Of a stretch of DNA of 64,000 bases, positions 8,595 to 18,158 are shown in pieces. Location: assembly GCF_003892345.1 (NCBI RefSeq), contig NZ_RRUE01000001.1:651008-715007 (forward strand). The letters are read 5' to 3'. Within the stretch, counting starts at the first letter, position 1, and every line of letters begins with the position of its first letter. This DNA is from Lautropia dentalis (GTDB lineage Bacteria > Pseudomonadota > Gammaproteobacteria > Burkholderiales > Burkholderiaceae_E). Made by a program: the position numbers and the translations under genes. The notes beneath the pieces are model-generated. The model made no database searches. It was not told the origin of the DNA and saw only the letters and a list, made by a program, of their open reading frames with translations.

Positions 8595-10019
8595 TCAGTC
8601 TTCAGTCGATGTGTTCGGGGAGGAGGCCAGCAGCGTGCGCATCGCATCCACCGATGCCTGCAGGCTGGCCGGATCGTGCACCTCCTGGCACAGGAACGCC
8701 TCGATGTCCGGCATCAGGGCGATGGCCCGGTCGATCTTTGCGTCGCTGCCTTCCGTGTAGGCGCCGATGGTGATCAGTTCGCGGCTGCGCCGGTACGCTG
8801 ACCACAGGGATTTCAGTTGCCGTGCCAGCTGCTGCTGTTCGGCGGAGGTCACCGCCGACATCACCCGGGAAATCGATTTTTCGATATCGATGGCCGGATA
8901 ATGTCCTGCGTCGGCCAGCTCGCGCGTCAGCACGATGTGGCCATCGAGAAAGGAGCGGCTGGAATCGGCCACCGGATCGTTCTGGTCATCGCCTTCGGCC
9001 AGGACGGTATAGAAGGCGGTGATCGAACCCTGACCCCGTGCACCCATGCCGGTGCGCTCCAGCAGGGCCGGCAGTTTTGCAAACACCGAGGGTGGATAGC
9101 CCTTGGTGGCCGGCGATTCGCCGATGGACAGGGCAATTTCCCGCGCCGCCATCGCGTACCGGGTCAGCGAGTCCATCAGCAGCAATACGTTCAGGTTCTG
9201 GTCGCGGAAATACTCGGCAATGGCCGTGGCGTAATGCGCCCCCTGCATTCGTGTGATCGGCGGCATGTCTGAGGGCGCCGCCACGATCACCGAGCGGCTG
9301 CGGTCCGACTCGCCCAGAATGTCTTCCAGAAATTCCTTGATCTCGCGGCCACGTTCGCCGATCAGCCCCACCACGATCACGTCGGCATCGGTGTAGCGGG
9401 CCATCATGCCCAGCAGCACGCTCTTGCCCAGACCGGCACCGGCAAACAGACCGATGCGCTGGCCGCGGCCAATGGTGAGCAGCCCGTTGATGGCGCGCAC
9501 GCCCGTATCCAGCGCCTCACGGATCGGCTCGCGGTCCATCGCATTGATGGCGCGCCCGTGAATGGGCCGGCTTTCCACATCGGTCAGGGCGCCGAAGCGG
9601 TCCATCGGCCTGCCGTCGGCATCCACCACCCGGCCCAGCAGCCCGCGGCCGATCGGCAGATGCCGCATCCGGTCGGACTGGCGCCGCCACGGATGGCTGC
9701 GCCGGGCCAGCGTCGGTGTCTTCACCGCCGGCTCCAGCGGGCACACCCGGGTTTCCGGCGACAGGCCGCCGGTTTCGCCTGATGGCATCAGATAGGTATG
9801 ACCATGCCCAAACCCCACCACCTCGGCCTCCACCGCGTGGCCATCGGGCTGCTTCAGCAGACACAGGGCGCCCACGGGCAGGGCGATGCCGGCTGCTTCC
9901 ACCAGCATGCCCGATACCTTCACCAGACGGCCCTCGGCGGCCACCGGATCGATGTGGGTGGCCAGTTGCTGGCAGTTGCCCAGAAAGGCAGAAAGCTGGT
10001 CGTCCAGGCGCATGGTCAA
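8595..10019 (-). CDS. fliI: Flagellum-specific ATPase FliI
   Basis: FliI is the F1-beta-like ATPase of flagellar export. The Walker A motif GAGLGKS is near residue 194, Walker B is in the LNVLLLMDSLTR segment, and the family region PPSVFAKLPALLERTG follows. The 474-residue length is slightly above normal. The start follows fliH by 50 bases and the stop precedes fliJ by 5. The reading frame is complete. Confidence 0.97.
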   Translation of the reverse strand: MTMRLDDQLSAFLGNCQQLATHIDPVAAEGRLVKVSGMLVEAAGIALPVGALCLLKQPDGHAVEAEVVGFGHGHTYLMPSGETGGLSPETRVCPLEPAVKTPTLARRSHPWRRQSDRMRHLPIGRGLLGRVVDADGRPMDRFGALTDVESRPIHGRAINAMDREPIREALDTGVRAINGLLTIGRGQRIGLFAGAGLGKSVLLGMMARYTDADVIVVGLIGERGREIKEFLEDILGESDRSRSVIVAAPSDMPPITRMQGAHYATAIAEYFRDQNLNVLLLMDSLTRYAMAAREIALSIGESPATKGYPPSVFAKLPALLERTGMGARGQGSITAFYTVLAEGDDQNDPVADSSRSFLDGHIVLTRELADAGHYPAIDIEKSISRVMSAVTSAEQQQLARQLKSLWSAYRRSRELITIGAYTEGSDAKIDRAIALMPDIEAFLCQEVHDPASLQASVDAMRTLLASSPNTSTED

Positions 10020-10069
10020 AAAAGGCTCGGTCGGTATCGGTCAGGGGACTCAGCCTGGGGCTGAAGGAA

Positions 10070-11053
10070 TCAGCCGGTGGCTGATGGTTCGGTTGGTCTA
10101 TCCCGTGCAGGGGAGGTGGGGGCCTGCGCCCCGATCCTGCGTTTCCTGGAAGCAGTCCGTGGCGTGTCCGTGCTGCCGCCGGTTCCCGGTATGGTTTCCG
10201 CGTCGGCCGCAACAGGTGCGTGAGCGGCCCTGTCCAGCGCGTCCGTGCTGCCGCCGGTTTCCGGTATGGCTTCCTGGCCGGCTGCAGCAGGTTCGCGACT
10301 GGCCATGTCCGGCGCGGCTGCTGTCGGCACATCACCCGCACGTCCCTGCGTTTCGCGCCCGGGCCGTGCGTCGCGGCTGTGTCCCAGCGCGGCAAAGGCG
10401 CGGGCCACCCGGGTTTCCAGCTGGCCGTCCACCCGGGTACTGCCTGCAGCCAGTGTGCAGCCGCCACGGCTCACCCGCCCAGCGGCAAGCACCCTGACGG
10501 TGATTTCCGGATGATTGGCGGCAAACCATTGTTGTGCCACGTCCACATCGGCCGGATTGACCGTCACCTCCACGTGCCGGGCCCGCTCGCTGATGTGCTT
10601 CACCGACTCCGCCAGCACGGGGGCCAGCGCCTCTCTCGACAGACGGATCTGCTCGCAGGCGATGCGCTCGGCCAGGGTGAGCGCCAGTGTCAGCACCTCG
10701 TCGGCCAGCCCTTCGTGCAGGGCCTTCAGGCCCGCATCGAAATCGGCCAGCAGGGCACCGGCCCGCGCGCGTACCGTCATGCCGTGCTGTCTTTCTTCCT
10801 CACGGTGTCTTGCGTCGGCCTCGGCCACGCCTGCCTCGTGGCCTGCCTGCCACGATGCTTCCAGCTGACGCGCCAGTTCCTGTTCTGCACGGGCGGCCGC
10901 TTCGGCCTCCAGCTCCGCCTTCGTTTTCTGCGGTGCCTGCGGGCCGTCGAACGACATCACGGCCAGTGGCTGCCAGGCATCCTGCCGGCTGATGCGGGCA
11001 GGGCGGGGCGCCGTGGCGGCAGACGCCAGCGACAGGGCATCAGACCAGGGCAT
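10070..11053 (-). CDS. fliH: Flagellar assembly protein FliH with C-terminal repeat extension
   Basis: FliH binds FliI and docks it at the C-ring through FliN. The middle is a charged coiled coil (AELEAEAAARAEQELARQ), followed by the conserved LTLALTLAERIACEQI and HVEVTVNPADVDVA segments and a GGCTLAAGSTRVDGQLETR motif where the family normally ends. About 90 extra residues follow, holding two copies of an (I)PETGGSTD-like repeat. At DNA level the repeat is seen as near-identical 33-base stretches around 10164-10196 and 10245-10277. At 327 residues it is long for FliH. It overlaps fliG by 14 bases. Confidence 0.92.
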   Translation of the reverse strand: MPWSDALSLASAATAPRPARISRQDAWQPLAVMSFDGPQAPQKTKAELEAEAAARAEQELARQLEASWQAGHEAGVAEADARHREEERQHGMTVRARAGALLADFDAGLKALHEGLADEVLTLALTLAERIACEQIRLSREALAPVLAESVKHISERARHVEVTVNPADVDVAQQWFAANHPEITVRVLAAGRVSRGGCTLAAGSTRVDGQLETRVARAFAALGHSRDARPGRETQGRAGDVPTAAAPDMASREPAAAGQEAIPETGGSTDALDRAAHAPVAADAETIPGTGGSTDTPRTASRKRRIGAQAPTSPARDRPTEPSATG

Positions 11054-12047
11054 CGGCGCCTCCCGTGCTCACCACGATGGTGCCTTCGTCGGCCAGGCGC
11101 TTCACCGTCTTCAGGATTTCCTTCTGCTGCGCCTCCACTTCCGACAGGCGCACCGGTCCCTTCGACTCCAGGTCTTCCTTCAGCGCCTCGGCTGCACGCG
11201 AACTCATGTTTTTGAAGATCTTGTCGCGCAGCGCCGGTTCGGCCCCTTTCAGTGCAATGATCAGCTGGTCGTTCTGCACCTCGCGCAGCACCGTCTGCAC
11301 GGCGCGGTCATCCAGGCTCAGCAGGTCGTCGAAGGTGAACATCAGGTCCTCGATTTCCTGGGCCAGATCGGCGTTTTCGGCACGCAGCGTTTCCAGCAGC
11401 GTCGCCTCCTCGCCACCACCCAGGAAGTTCAGAATCTCGGCGGCTGCCTTGCTGCCGCCCAGCCGCGGGCGCTTGATGCGGTCGCTGCCGCCCGTCAGCA
11501 CGCGGGAGAGGGCTTCGTTCAGTTCCTTCAGTGCGCTGGGCTGGATGCTGTCCAGTGTGGCAATGCGCAGCATCACGTCCGCCCGCAGGTCGGCCGGGAG
11601 CTGCTGCAGAATGGCGGACGCATGGTCGCGCTCCAGATGCACCAGGATGGATGCAATGATCTGCGGATGCTCGTGGCGGATCAGTTCCGCCACCGAGGCC
11701 GCATCCATCCAGCGCAGGCTCTCGATGCCCGACACGTCACTGCCCTGCACGATGCGGTCGATCAGCATGCCGGCCTTGTCGTCGCCCAGCGCCCGGCGCA
11801 GCACGCCGCGCACATAGGCGTTGGGGTCATGCACCAGCGTGCTCTGCTTCGAAGCCTGCGCATGGAATTTCTCCAGCACCTGCTCGATGTGATCCTTCGT
11901 CGTGTACTGGGTGCGGGCCATCACCTCGCCCAGTCCCTGCACTTCCTTCGGCGTCAGGTGCCGGAAAACTTCGGCTGCGGTTTCCTCGCCCAGGGCGAGG
12001 AGCAGCACGGCGGCATCACGGGTGCCGGCTTCATCAAAACCACTCAT
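11040..12047 (-). CDS. fliG: Flagellar motor switch protein FliG
   Basis: FliG couples the rotor to the stators. All domains are present in 335 residues: the N-terminal MS-ring binding part (DAAVLLLALGEETAAEVF), the middle EHPQIIASILVHL motif (EHPQ motif), and the C-terminal torque helix with FDDLLSLDDRAVQTVLRE and the charged residues that face MotA. It overlaps fliF by 4 bases (ATGA) and fliH by 14, so the three are translationally coupled. Confidence 0.97.
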   Translation of the reverse strand: MSGFDEAGTRDAAVLLLALGEETAAEVFRHLTPKEVQGLGEVMARTQYTTKDHIEQVLEKFHAQASKQSTLVHDPNAYVRGVLRRALGDDKAGMLIDRIVQGSDVSGIESLRWMDAASVAELIRHEHPQIIASILVHLERDHASAILQQLPADLRADVMLRIATLDSIQPSALKELNEALSRVLTGGSDRIKRPRLGGSKAAAEILNFLGGGEEATLLETLRAENADLAQEIEDLMFTFDDLLSLDDRAVQTVLREVQNDQLIIALKGAEPALRDKIFKNMSSRAAEALKEDLESKGPVRLSEVEAQQKEILKTVKRLADEGTIVVSTGGADALV

Positions 12048-13774
12048 GCTGGATTGTCCGGATTGGTGCCATTGACCCAGTTGCGAACCACGGTGGCAAC
12101 GGCCATCGGGTCGGTACGGGCCAGTTGCAGGGCGTTGTGCTGTGCAATCGTCATGCCGAGCCCCTGTTCGGGGTTGCCCGACAGGAGTGCCGTATTGCCG
12201 GCGATGGCGGGCTTCTCTTCGGGAGCCGGCAGGTTCAGTGCCTCGTCCACGGTTTCATCGACCTTGCTGCCTGCCGGTGCGGCCGGTGCTTCCGGCTTCT
12301 TCATCGCCTGCAGGGCAGGGCGGATGAATTTCATCAGGATGATCAGCGCCAGCAGCACGAAGCCGAACTGCTTGCCGAGATCCTTCGCCAGCGACAGCGT
12401 GTCCGGATCCTTCCACAGCGGCACGTCGGGTTCGGCCACATCCGGCCGCTTCGTGAAGGCCGCATTGACCACCTGCACCGAATCGCCGCGTTCGGCATTG
12501 AAGCCCACCGCCTGCTTCACCAGGGCCTCGATGCTCTGCAGCTCCATGGCCGACAGCGGCGTGGACACCGGCATGCCGTCGTCACCGACACTCTGCTTCT
12601 GGTTGACCAGCACGGCCACCGACAGCCGACGGATGGTGCCCGTCTGGTTGCGGGTGACCTTCACCGTCCGGTCCACCTCATAATTGGTCACCGATTCCTG
12701 CCGGCTGGACGTGGCACCGGGGCCAGCGTTTGCCGACGCGGCCCCAGCGGCCCGCGTGGCCTGTGCCGTGCCATTGATCGGCGCCGACACCGTGGCCGGC
12801 GGCTGGTTCGACAGGGCGCCCGGAATGCCGCCGGCCGCATCCGTTGCGCCGGAGCCATCGCGGCTGGCCATCGTCTGCTGGCTGCGCATCGCGGCGCTGC
12901 CCGGATTCTGGTTGGGCGCGTAGGTCTCGGCCGTGGCCTCGCTCTGCGTGAAATCGATGTCCGCCGCCACCTTGGCGCGGATATTGCCATCGCCCACGAT
13001 CGGTTCCAGCAGCTCATCGATGCGCTGCGACAGTGAGCTTTCGATGCGGTTGCGGTAATTGATCTGGGCCGTGTTCATCTCGCTGCCGTCGCCCTCGAGG
13101 TCCGACAGCAGCTTGCCGTACTGATCCACCACCGACACCTGCTTCGGGCTCATGTCCGGTACCGACGAGGCCACCAGATGCAGAATCCCCTGCACCTGGC
13201 CGCGGTCCAGCGAGCGGCCGGGGTAGAGCGTGAGCATCACCGAAGCCGAAGGCTTTTGCTGCTCGCGCAGAAAACCGTTCTGCACCGGCATGGCCAGATG
13301 CACGCGCGCATGCTTCACCGCCGCCAGCGCCTGAATCGAACGTGCCAGTTCGCCTTCCAGACCGCGCTGGAAGTTCAGCCGCTCCTGAAACTGTGTGGTC
13401 CCGAAGCGCTGCTTCTCCAGCAGCTCATAGCCCGTCGTGTCGCTGCCCGGCAGCCCCTGGGCCGCCAGACGCAGGCGCGCATCGTTGACCATGCTGGCCG
13501 GCACCATGATGGCACCACCGCCCTCGGTGTACCGGTAGGGCACATTCATCTGCACCAGCTGGGCGATGACGGCACCGCCTTCGCGATCGGGCAGATTGTT
13601 GTAGAGCACCTTCCAGTCCGGCTGCTGCGACCAGAGCCACGCCGAGACGGCAACGGCCCCCAGGGCAATGACACCCACGCCGGCCTTGATCTTGGTCGCG
13701 GTCGGCATCTGGGCAAACGGACTGGTGGAAGCGGGCAGGGTATTCGTAGCCATGACAGGTGTGGAAGTACTCAT
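12044..13774 (-). CDS. fliF: Flagellar MS-ring protein FliF
   Basis: FliF makes the MS-ring in the inner membrane. There is an N-terminal membrane helix (IKAGVGVIALGAVAVSAWLW), the ring-building motifs with YRYTEGGGAIMVP and RVHLAMP, a periplasmic loop rich in Ala/Gly/Ser (about residues 300-350), a second membrane helix near residue 450 and a FliG-binding tail. It is 576 residues from the ATG at 13774. A TTG at 13816 would add 14 residues, and no candidate start has a strong ribosome site. fliE is transcribed divergently from the 143-bp gap. Confidence 0.95.
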   Translation of the reverse strand: MSTSTPVMATNTLPASTSPFAQMPTATKIKAGVGVIALGAVAVSAWLWSQQPDWKVLYNNLPDREGGAVIAQLVQMNVPYRYTEGGGAIMVPASMVNDARLRLAAQGLPGSDTTGYELLEKQRFGTTQFQERLNFQRGLEGELARSIQALAAVKHARVHLAMPVQNGFLREQQKPSASVMLTLYPGRSLDRGQVQGILHLVASSVPDMSPKQVSVVDQYGKLLSDLEGDGSEMNTAQINYRNRIESSLSQRIDELLEPIVGDGNIRAKVAADIDFTQSEATAETYAPNQNPGSAAMRSQQTMASRDGSGATDAAGGIPGALSNQPPATVSAPINGTAQATRAAGAASANAGPGATSSRQESVTNYEVDRTVKVTRNQTGTIRRLSVAVLVNQKQSVGDDGMPVSTPLSAMELQSIEALVKQAVGFNAERGDSVQVVNAAFTKRPDVAEPDVPLWKDPDTLSLAKDLGKQFGFVLLALIILMKFIRPALQAMKKPEAPAAPAGSKVDETVDEALNLPAPEEKPAIAGNTALLSGNPEQGLGMTIAQHNALQLARTDPMAVATVVRNWVNGTNPDNPA

Positions 13775-13917
13775 GGCGCACAGTATCGGTGAAGGCCGCC
13801 CGGGGAAATTCGCCAAATACCGGGCTGGATACCTGCTATTTCAGGGACGGTTTGCGCTACCCGTCACTACGATGTCGGCAACCGGCAAATGGTTTGCCGT
13901 CAGGAAGGAGAATGGAC

Positions 13918-14268
13918 ATGAACGTGGAATTTCCCGGTTCTGCACTGAAAGCCGCCGCCGATGCTGCTGCCGCTGCCGCCCGTCCGGGTGGCGTGGGGAG
14001 CATCGGTGCCGCCTTCATGCCGGCCGGCACCGAGAAAACCGCCAGCGCCTCGTTCGGCAGCCTGCTGATGGATGCGCTGCGCAGCGTCAACGATGCCCAG
14101 ACTGTTGCAGACAGGCAGCAGCGGGCCTTCGAAGTGGGTGAGGCCGGCGCAACACTGGAGAGCACCATGCTGGCCATGCAGAAAGCCCAGATCGGCTTCC
14201 AGTCGGCCGTCACCGTCCGCAACCGCCTGGTGCAGGCGTATTCGGACATCATGGGGATGCAGGTGTAA
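13918..14268 (+). CDS. fliE: Flagellar hook-basal body protein FliE
   Basis: FliE connects the MS-ring and the rod. The C-terminal half holds the family signature: FGSLLMDALRSVNDAQ, then MLAMQKAQIGFQSAVTVRN and VQAYSDIMGMQV. It has 116 residues from the ATG at 13918, which lies 7 bases after GGAG; an ATG at 13912 is too close to that site. The first 40 residues are Ala/Gly-rich. It is alone on the plus strand here, facing ycgR. Confidence 0.94.
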   Translation: MNVEFPGSALKAAADAAAAAARPGGVGSIGAAFMPAGTEKTASASFGSLLMDALRSVNDAQTVADRQQRAFEVGEAGATLESTMLAMQKAQIGFQSAVTVRNRLVQAYSDIMGMQV

Positions 14269-14273
14269 ACGAA

Positions 14274-14307
14274 AGGCCCCGGCAGGGACGCATCCCGGCC
14301 GGGGCCT
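14274..14307. terminator. Bidirectional hairpin between fliE and ycgR
   Basis: AGGCCCCGG at 14274-14282 pairs perfectly with CCGGGGCCT at 14299-14307. It lies between the converging ends of fliE and ycgR. There is no long T run on either side, so its strength is uncertain. Confidence 0.65.
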
Positions 14308-14340
14308 GAAATAGGATCGGCAGATCTTGTCTGGCCTGTG

Positions 14341-15117
14341 TCAGTCGTTGCGCACCGCCCGAACCCGGCGCTCCACATCCATCACGTACACCTGCACCCG
14401 GCGGGCAATGGCCTCGGGCAGCGCCTCGAAGCGGCAGCTCACCAGCTGCTCCCCGTTGCCGTCGGGGGCGCCGATGCGGATGATCTTCAGGTCGCAGGGC
14501 AGGGCGGGGGCGCGCACCCGCTCGATGCGCGAATGCGGCAGGGTCTGACCCACCTGCAGGGCGCCCTGGCTGGCCTGCCAGTAAAAGCACAGCCCGCCGG
14601 CTGACAGGTCGTGCAGGCGGCCGCGGGCCTCCTTCTGCTGGGGCATGCGCACCACCACCGTTGCGCCATCACCCTCCGGCGGCGTCACGCGGAAGGCGTC
14701 GCGGCGCTGGATGCGCCAGCCATGGTCCGGAATGGCGGCAATCAGCTGGCTGTTGTGGCCATCATCGCGCAGGCTCAGGGCGCTTACGGTCAGCTGGATC
14801 TTCACCGCGCCCGTCATGCCCACCAGCGTCAGCGGACCGGCCTCCATCAGTGCCTCGATATCCGCCTCGCTGCCGGCCATCGTCAGACGAAAATCCTGCG
14901 CTTCTAGCCCTTCGATACGCGTGACCAGATGCAGCGCATCATCATCGGCACTGTAAAGCACCACGTGCTCACGGGCATTCTGCAGTTCGCGCAGCATCGC
15001 GCGTACCGCCATCGTTCCGGTCACGCGGAACTGGTCCAGCCCGTCCGCCAGGGACATGGGCAGAAAACCCGGCACGCGGCCGTGGTGGGTACCAGTGGAA
15101 GGAGAGGGCATGTTCAT
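14341..15117 (-). CDS. ycgR: Flagellar brake protein YcgR (PilZ domain)
   Basis: YcgR binds c-di-GMP and slows the motor by contacting FliG or MotA. The protein has 258 residues: an N-terminal YcgR domain (QFRVTGTMAVRAMLREL) and a C-terminal PilZ domain with the binding motifs RRDAFR (R-x3-R) and HDLSAGG (D-x-S-x2-G). It is the last gene of a fliS-fliT-ycgR run on the minus strand, so the brake is made together with late flagellar proteins under the sigma-28 promoter at 16246-16272. ATGs at 15117 and 15111 are both possible. Confidence 0.93.
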   Translation of the reverse strand: MNMPSPSTGTHHGRVPGFLPMSLADGLDQFRVTGTMAVRAMLRELQNAREHVVLYSADDDALHLVTRIEGLEAQDFRLTMAGSEADIEALMEAGPLTLVGMTGAVKIQLTVSALSLRDDGHNSQLIAAIPDHGWRIQRRDAFRVTPPEGDGATVVVRMPQQKEARGRLHDLSAGGLCFYWQASQGALQVGQTLPHSRIERVRAPALPCDLKIIRIGAPDGNGEQLVSCRFEALPEAIARRVQVYVMDVERRVRAVRND

Positions 15118-15153
15118 GATCGGTTCTGGCGCTGGTGCGAAACAGGGTGCCGG

Positions 15154-15702
15154 TCAGGCACGCTGCAGGGGGAGGTCGGCCTGCGCGGAACGGTCCATCG
15201 GCCGGGTGGCCAGCATCGGCTGCACGCGCTGCCAGGCGGGTGAGGCAGCACGCTGGCGGATCAGCTCGTCCACACGCAGGATTTCACGAATCATTTTCAC
15301 CCGCTGCCCCTCCAGCAGGGCACAGGCATCCGGATACACGGTTCGCAGCTCCTGCCAGGCGACTTCCAGGTCCCGGGCCAGTTTCGGCAGCGCCGTGCGC
15401 AGCTGCTTCACCGTGTCCCAGTCGCCGCACCGTGCCGCAGCCAGCATGTGTTCGGCCAGCAGCAGTGCCTCGTCATACTGGGGTGGCAGCAGCAGCCCGT
15501 CTGCGCCGTCATCCGCATCCGTCACGCCACGACCCGCTGCCACGGCCGCCTGGGCTGCACGGGCGATCAGTGCCTGCACATCACGATGGGCTGCATCGCT
15601 CGCTGCAGAAGGGTGTGGCGTCCTGTCTGCAGGGTCTGCCGGAGCAGAAAATCCCGTTCGAACGCCGCGCATCACATCATCGGTATAGACATCTGGACTC
15701 AT
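15154..15702 (-). CDS. fliT: FliT-like flagellar chaperone
   Basis: The call rests mainly on position directly after fliS and on a helical C-terminal half (about residues 75-160) with LLAEHMLAAARCGDWDTV and RVKMIREILRVDELIRQ, which fits the FliT four-helix fold that binds FliD. The first 60 residues are polar and variable. At 182 residues it is longer than E. coli FliT (121). The stop lies 36 bases before ycgR. Sequence similarity in this family is low, hence moderate confidence. Confidence 0.75.
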   Translation of the reverse strand: MSPDVYTDDVMRGVRTGFSAPADPADRTPHPSAASDAAHRDVQALIARAAQAAVAAGRGVTDADDGADGLLLPPQYDEALLLAEHMLAAARCGDWDTVKQLRTALPKLARDLEVAWQELRTVYPDACALLEGQRVKMIREILRVDELIRQRAASPAWQRVQPMLATRPMDRSAQADLPLQRA

Positions 15703-15718
15703 GGGGCATCCGCTCCGT

Positions 15719-16138
15719 TCAGCTGCCGTAGACCTTCGTGTTCACCACCTGCGGGCGAATCTGCTGCCAGGCTTCGCGCAGGTCCTTCAGCAGGCGGATC
15801 ACTTCCTCGTATTGATCTGCATTGCTGTGCAGGTTGGCCTGCAGCAGGGTGCGCGTCATGTAGTCGTACAGCATGGCCAGGTTGGCCGAGATTTCGCCCA
15901 CCTCCGGATCCAGCGAAGCCTTCAGCCCCTCCTCGATGATGCGGATGGCACGGGAGGTGGATTCCCCCCGGGCTGCATGATTGCCGTTTCTCAGTGCCAT
16001 CGTGGCCTTCATCACGGCCGTCACGGCACCGTCGAACAGCATCTCGACCAGCCGGTGCGGATCGGTCATGTGAACCGAGCTTTCGAGGTCCACGGTGTGA
16101 TAGGCGGCAGCCGAAGCCTGGTGCATGCGTGCAAACAT
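15719..16138 (-). CDS. fliS: Flagellin export chaperone FliS
   Basis: FliS binds the C-terminus of flagellin and keeps it unfolded until export. The 139-residue protein has the typical pattern YHTVDLESSVHMTDPHRLVE, then LFDGAVTAVMKATMAL, RAIRIIEEGLKASLDPE and a C-terminal EVIRLLKDLREAW segment. It is the first gene after the sigma-28 promoter at 16246-16272. Confidence 0.95.
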   Translation of the reverse strand: MFARMHQASAAAYHTVDLESSVHMTDPHRLVEMLFDGAVTAVMKATMALRNGNHAARGESTSRAIRIIEEGLKASLDPEVGEISANLAMLYDYMTRTLLQANLHSNADQYEEVIRLLKDLREAWQQIRPQVVNTKVYGS

Positions 16139-16245
16139 GGGGGAAATACCTGAAAAAGTCGAATCGGTGGGGCGGGATGCGAGACAGTCATGCTGCCATT
16201 CGTCGGCGACAGGCGGTCGTCACATCCGGCTGTATCTCCCCCTCT

Positions 16246-16272
16246 TTATCGACGGATCGGGGGGTGACTTTA
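16246..16272 (-). promoter_or_regulatory. Sigma-28 (FliA) promoter of fliS-fliT-ycgR
   Basis: On the minus strand TAAA (16272-16269), 15 bases and GTCGATAA (16253-16246) match the FliA consensus TAAA-N15-GCCGATAA at all but one position. It lies 108 bases upstream of the fliS start, in a 345-bp gap that holds no gene. Confidence 0.85.
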
Positions 16273-16483
16273 GGTGTGTGACCAAAGTGACGGGCTTTGG
16301 TGCCGCTATTCCCCGCGGGGAAAACCACGCTTTTCTGCACGTCGGCCAGAAAGAACACCCCGCAACGGGCGGGCCTGCCCTGTGCCAGCCTCCCCGGGGA
16401 GGTGGTGCAGATGCGGGCCGGCAACGTTGTGGGGCGCCGGAGGAGGCAGGCGGGCCTGCCGTCTGCGGATGCCGGGCGGCGGA

Positions 16484-18013
16484 TCAGCGCAGCAGCGAGG
16501 CGATCGACGAGAACGAGCTGGTGATCTTGCTGATGTTGGTATCCAGCCGCGAGTACTGCTGGGTCAGGCGCTCCTCGGTACGGGCCAGCTGCTGGTTCAG
16601 CTGTTCGATGCGGGTGTTGCTGGCATCCAGGCTGCGCTGCAGGGCCTTTGTGGTACCACTCAGGCTGCTGCTGTCATCCAGCACTTCCTTCAGGCGCTCG
16701 CTCAGCTGGCGGGCCACCCCACCCAGCCCGCTGCTGCTGCCCGAGAGCAGGGCGGCCGTGGCCGGGCTCATGCCGGCCGTGGCCGCCGCAGCCGGACTGG
16801 AGGTCGGCGCCTGGGCGCCCGGACTCGAGGTCGTGGTGTTGCTGCCGGGCAGCGGGGCCGTGGCCCGTGCGCCCACACCCGGCAACTGGCCGGCAAACAG
16901 CGTGCGCAGCCTGTCCGGGTTGTTCAGCAGGTCGTTGAGTTTTGCGTCCTTGATGCTGAGCGCCCCGTTGCGGTCCAGCTCGAAACCGGCCGATGACAGC
17001 CCATCCTGCCCCGGCTGGGCGCGCACCAGGCTGCGGATCTGCGACTGGATGCGGAGGATCGTGGCATTGCCCTGCAGCGTACCGGCCGTTTTCGTGGACG
17101 GGTCGTATTTCGTCTGGTCGGCAATCAGGCTGTTGACCTTGTTGTACGCCTTCACGAAAGCGTCCACATCCTCCTTCAGGCTGTCCTTGTTGGACTCGAC
17201 GGACACGGTAACCGGATCCTTGTCCACCTTCTTCAGGTTCAGCGTCACGCCCTCGATCATGTCGGTGACCTTGTTCGAGGCGGACGTGGCATCCAGACCG
17301 TTGATCTGGAGTTTTGCATCACGGGCCACCTGCGTGCGCAGGCTGCCATTGGCACCCGTGGCTGCGGTGGCAGAAATGTCGAATGCGTCCAGACCGTTGC
17401 CCGTGGCGGTGATCTGGAAGGCATTTTTCGCGCCCGTGGCCGAACCCGTGAGCTGCAGGCGTACACCATTGCCGTCCGTGATCAGGCTGGCGCTGATGCC
17501 TGCATTGCTGCGGTTGATCGCGTCGCGAATGTCCTTGACCGTGGCATTTTCCGGGATGGTGATGTCCAGCGCCTTGCGCTCGCCATCGGCCGTGAAGCCG
17601 TTGCCGTTTTCATCTACACTGCCCAGCTGCACCGACAGCTTGCCGCCACCCACCACGGTATCGGCCGAGGCGAAGCTGCGCGTGGCCACCGCCTGACTCT
17701 GGGCCAGCTGCTTGACCAGAACCGAATGGTTGCCCATCGCGCCGCCCTTCGTGGCGCCGCCCGTGACCTGGATCTGGTCCTCGTTGCTGCTGGTGGCCGT
17801 GGTGGCCTGCCAGGTTTCCTGCCTGACCAGCTTGTCGGCTGCCGTCTGCAGCGCCGACAGGGCGGATTTGACCGTGCCCCAGGCCGACAGCTTGGTATTG
17901 ATGCCCGCCTGCTGCTTCTGCAGCTTCGTGACGGGTTCGCGCTCCACCGACATCAGCTGTGACACGATGCTGTTGACGTCCAGCGAACCACCCATTGCCG
18001 TGATCTTTGCCAT
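16484..18013 (-). CDS. fliD: Flagellar filament cap protein FliD
   Basis: FliD caps the filament and folds flagellin at the tip. The N-terminal domain begins SLDVNSIVSQLMSVEREPV, and the C-terminal domain ends in a coiled coil with LARTEERLTQQYSRLDTNIS. The protein is 509 residues. An Ala/Ser/Pro/Thr-rich insert (about residues 385-440) is unlike most homologues and probably forms an exposed loop. The start at 18013 has GAGG 7 bases upstream. Confidence 0.95.
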   Translation of the reverse strand: MAKITAMGGSLDVNSIVSQLMSVEREPVTKLQKQQAGINTKLSAWGTVKSALSALQTAADKLVRQETWQATTATSSNEDQIQVTGGATKGGAMGNHSVLVKQLAQSQAVATRSFASADTVVGGGKLSVQLGSVDENGNGFTADGERKALDITIPENATVKDIRDAINRSNAGISASLITDGNGVRLQLTGSATGAKNAFQITATGNGLDAFDISATAATGANGSLRTQVARDAKLQINGLDATSASNKVTDMIEGVTLNLKKVDKDPVTVSVESNKDSLKEDVDAFVKAYNKVNSLIADQTKYDPSTKTAGTLQGNATILRIQSQIRSLVRAQPGQDGLSSAGFELDRNGALSIKDAKLNDLLNNPDRLRTLFAGQLPGVGARATAPLPGSNTTTSSPGAQAPTSSPAAAATAGMSPATAALLSGSSSGLGGVARQLSERLKEVLDDSSSLSGTTKALQRSLDASNTRIEQLNQQLARTEERLTQQYSRLDTNISKITSSFSSIASLLR

Positions 18014-18131
18014 ATCAACCTCGATGATTCCGGAAGTCCGCCGCGGCTTCGGGACCGTGCGCATCCGCAGGACGGATGTTGTACGGTGCCGGGCCGGCAG
18101 TCAGACCTCCTGACGGTTTTCGATGGTCATC

Positions 18132-18158
18132 ATATCGGCGCGTCCCCTGACCTCATAA
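18132..18158 (-). promoter_or_regulatory. Probable sigma-28 promoter of fliD
   Basis: On the minus strand GCCGATAT (18139-18132) is a near-perfect -10, spaced 15 bases from TTAT (18158-18155), a weaker -35 than the TCAA or TAAA seen elsewhere. It lies about 120 bases upstream of fliD and has the same geometry as the fliC promoter. Confidence 0.65.
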
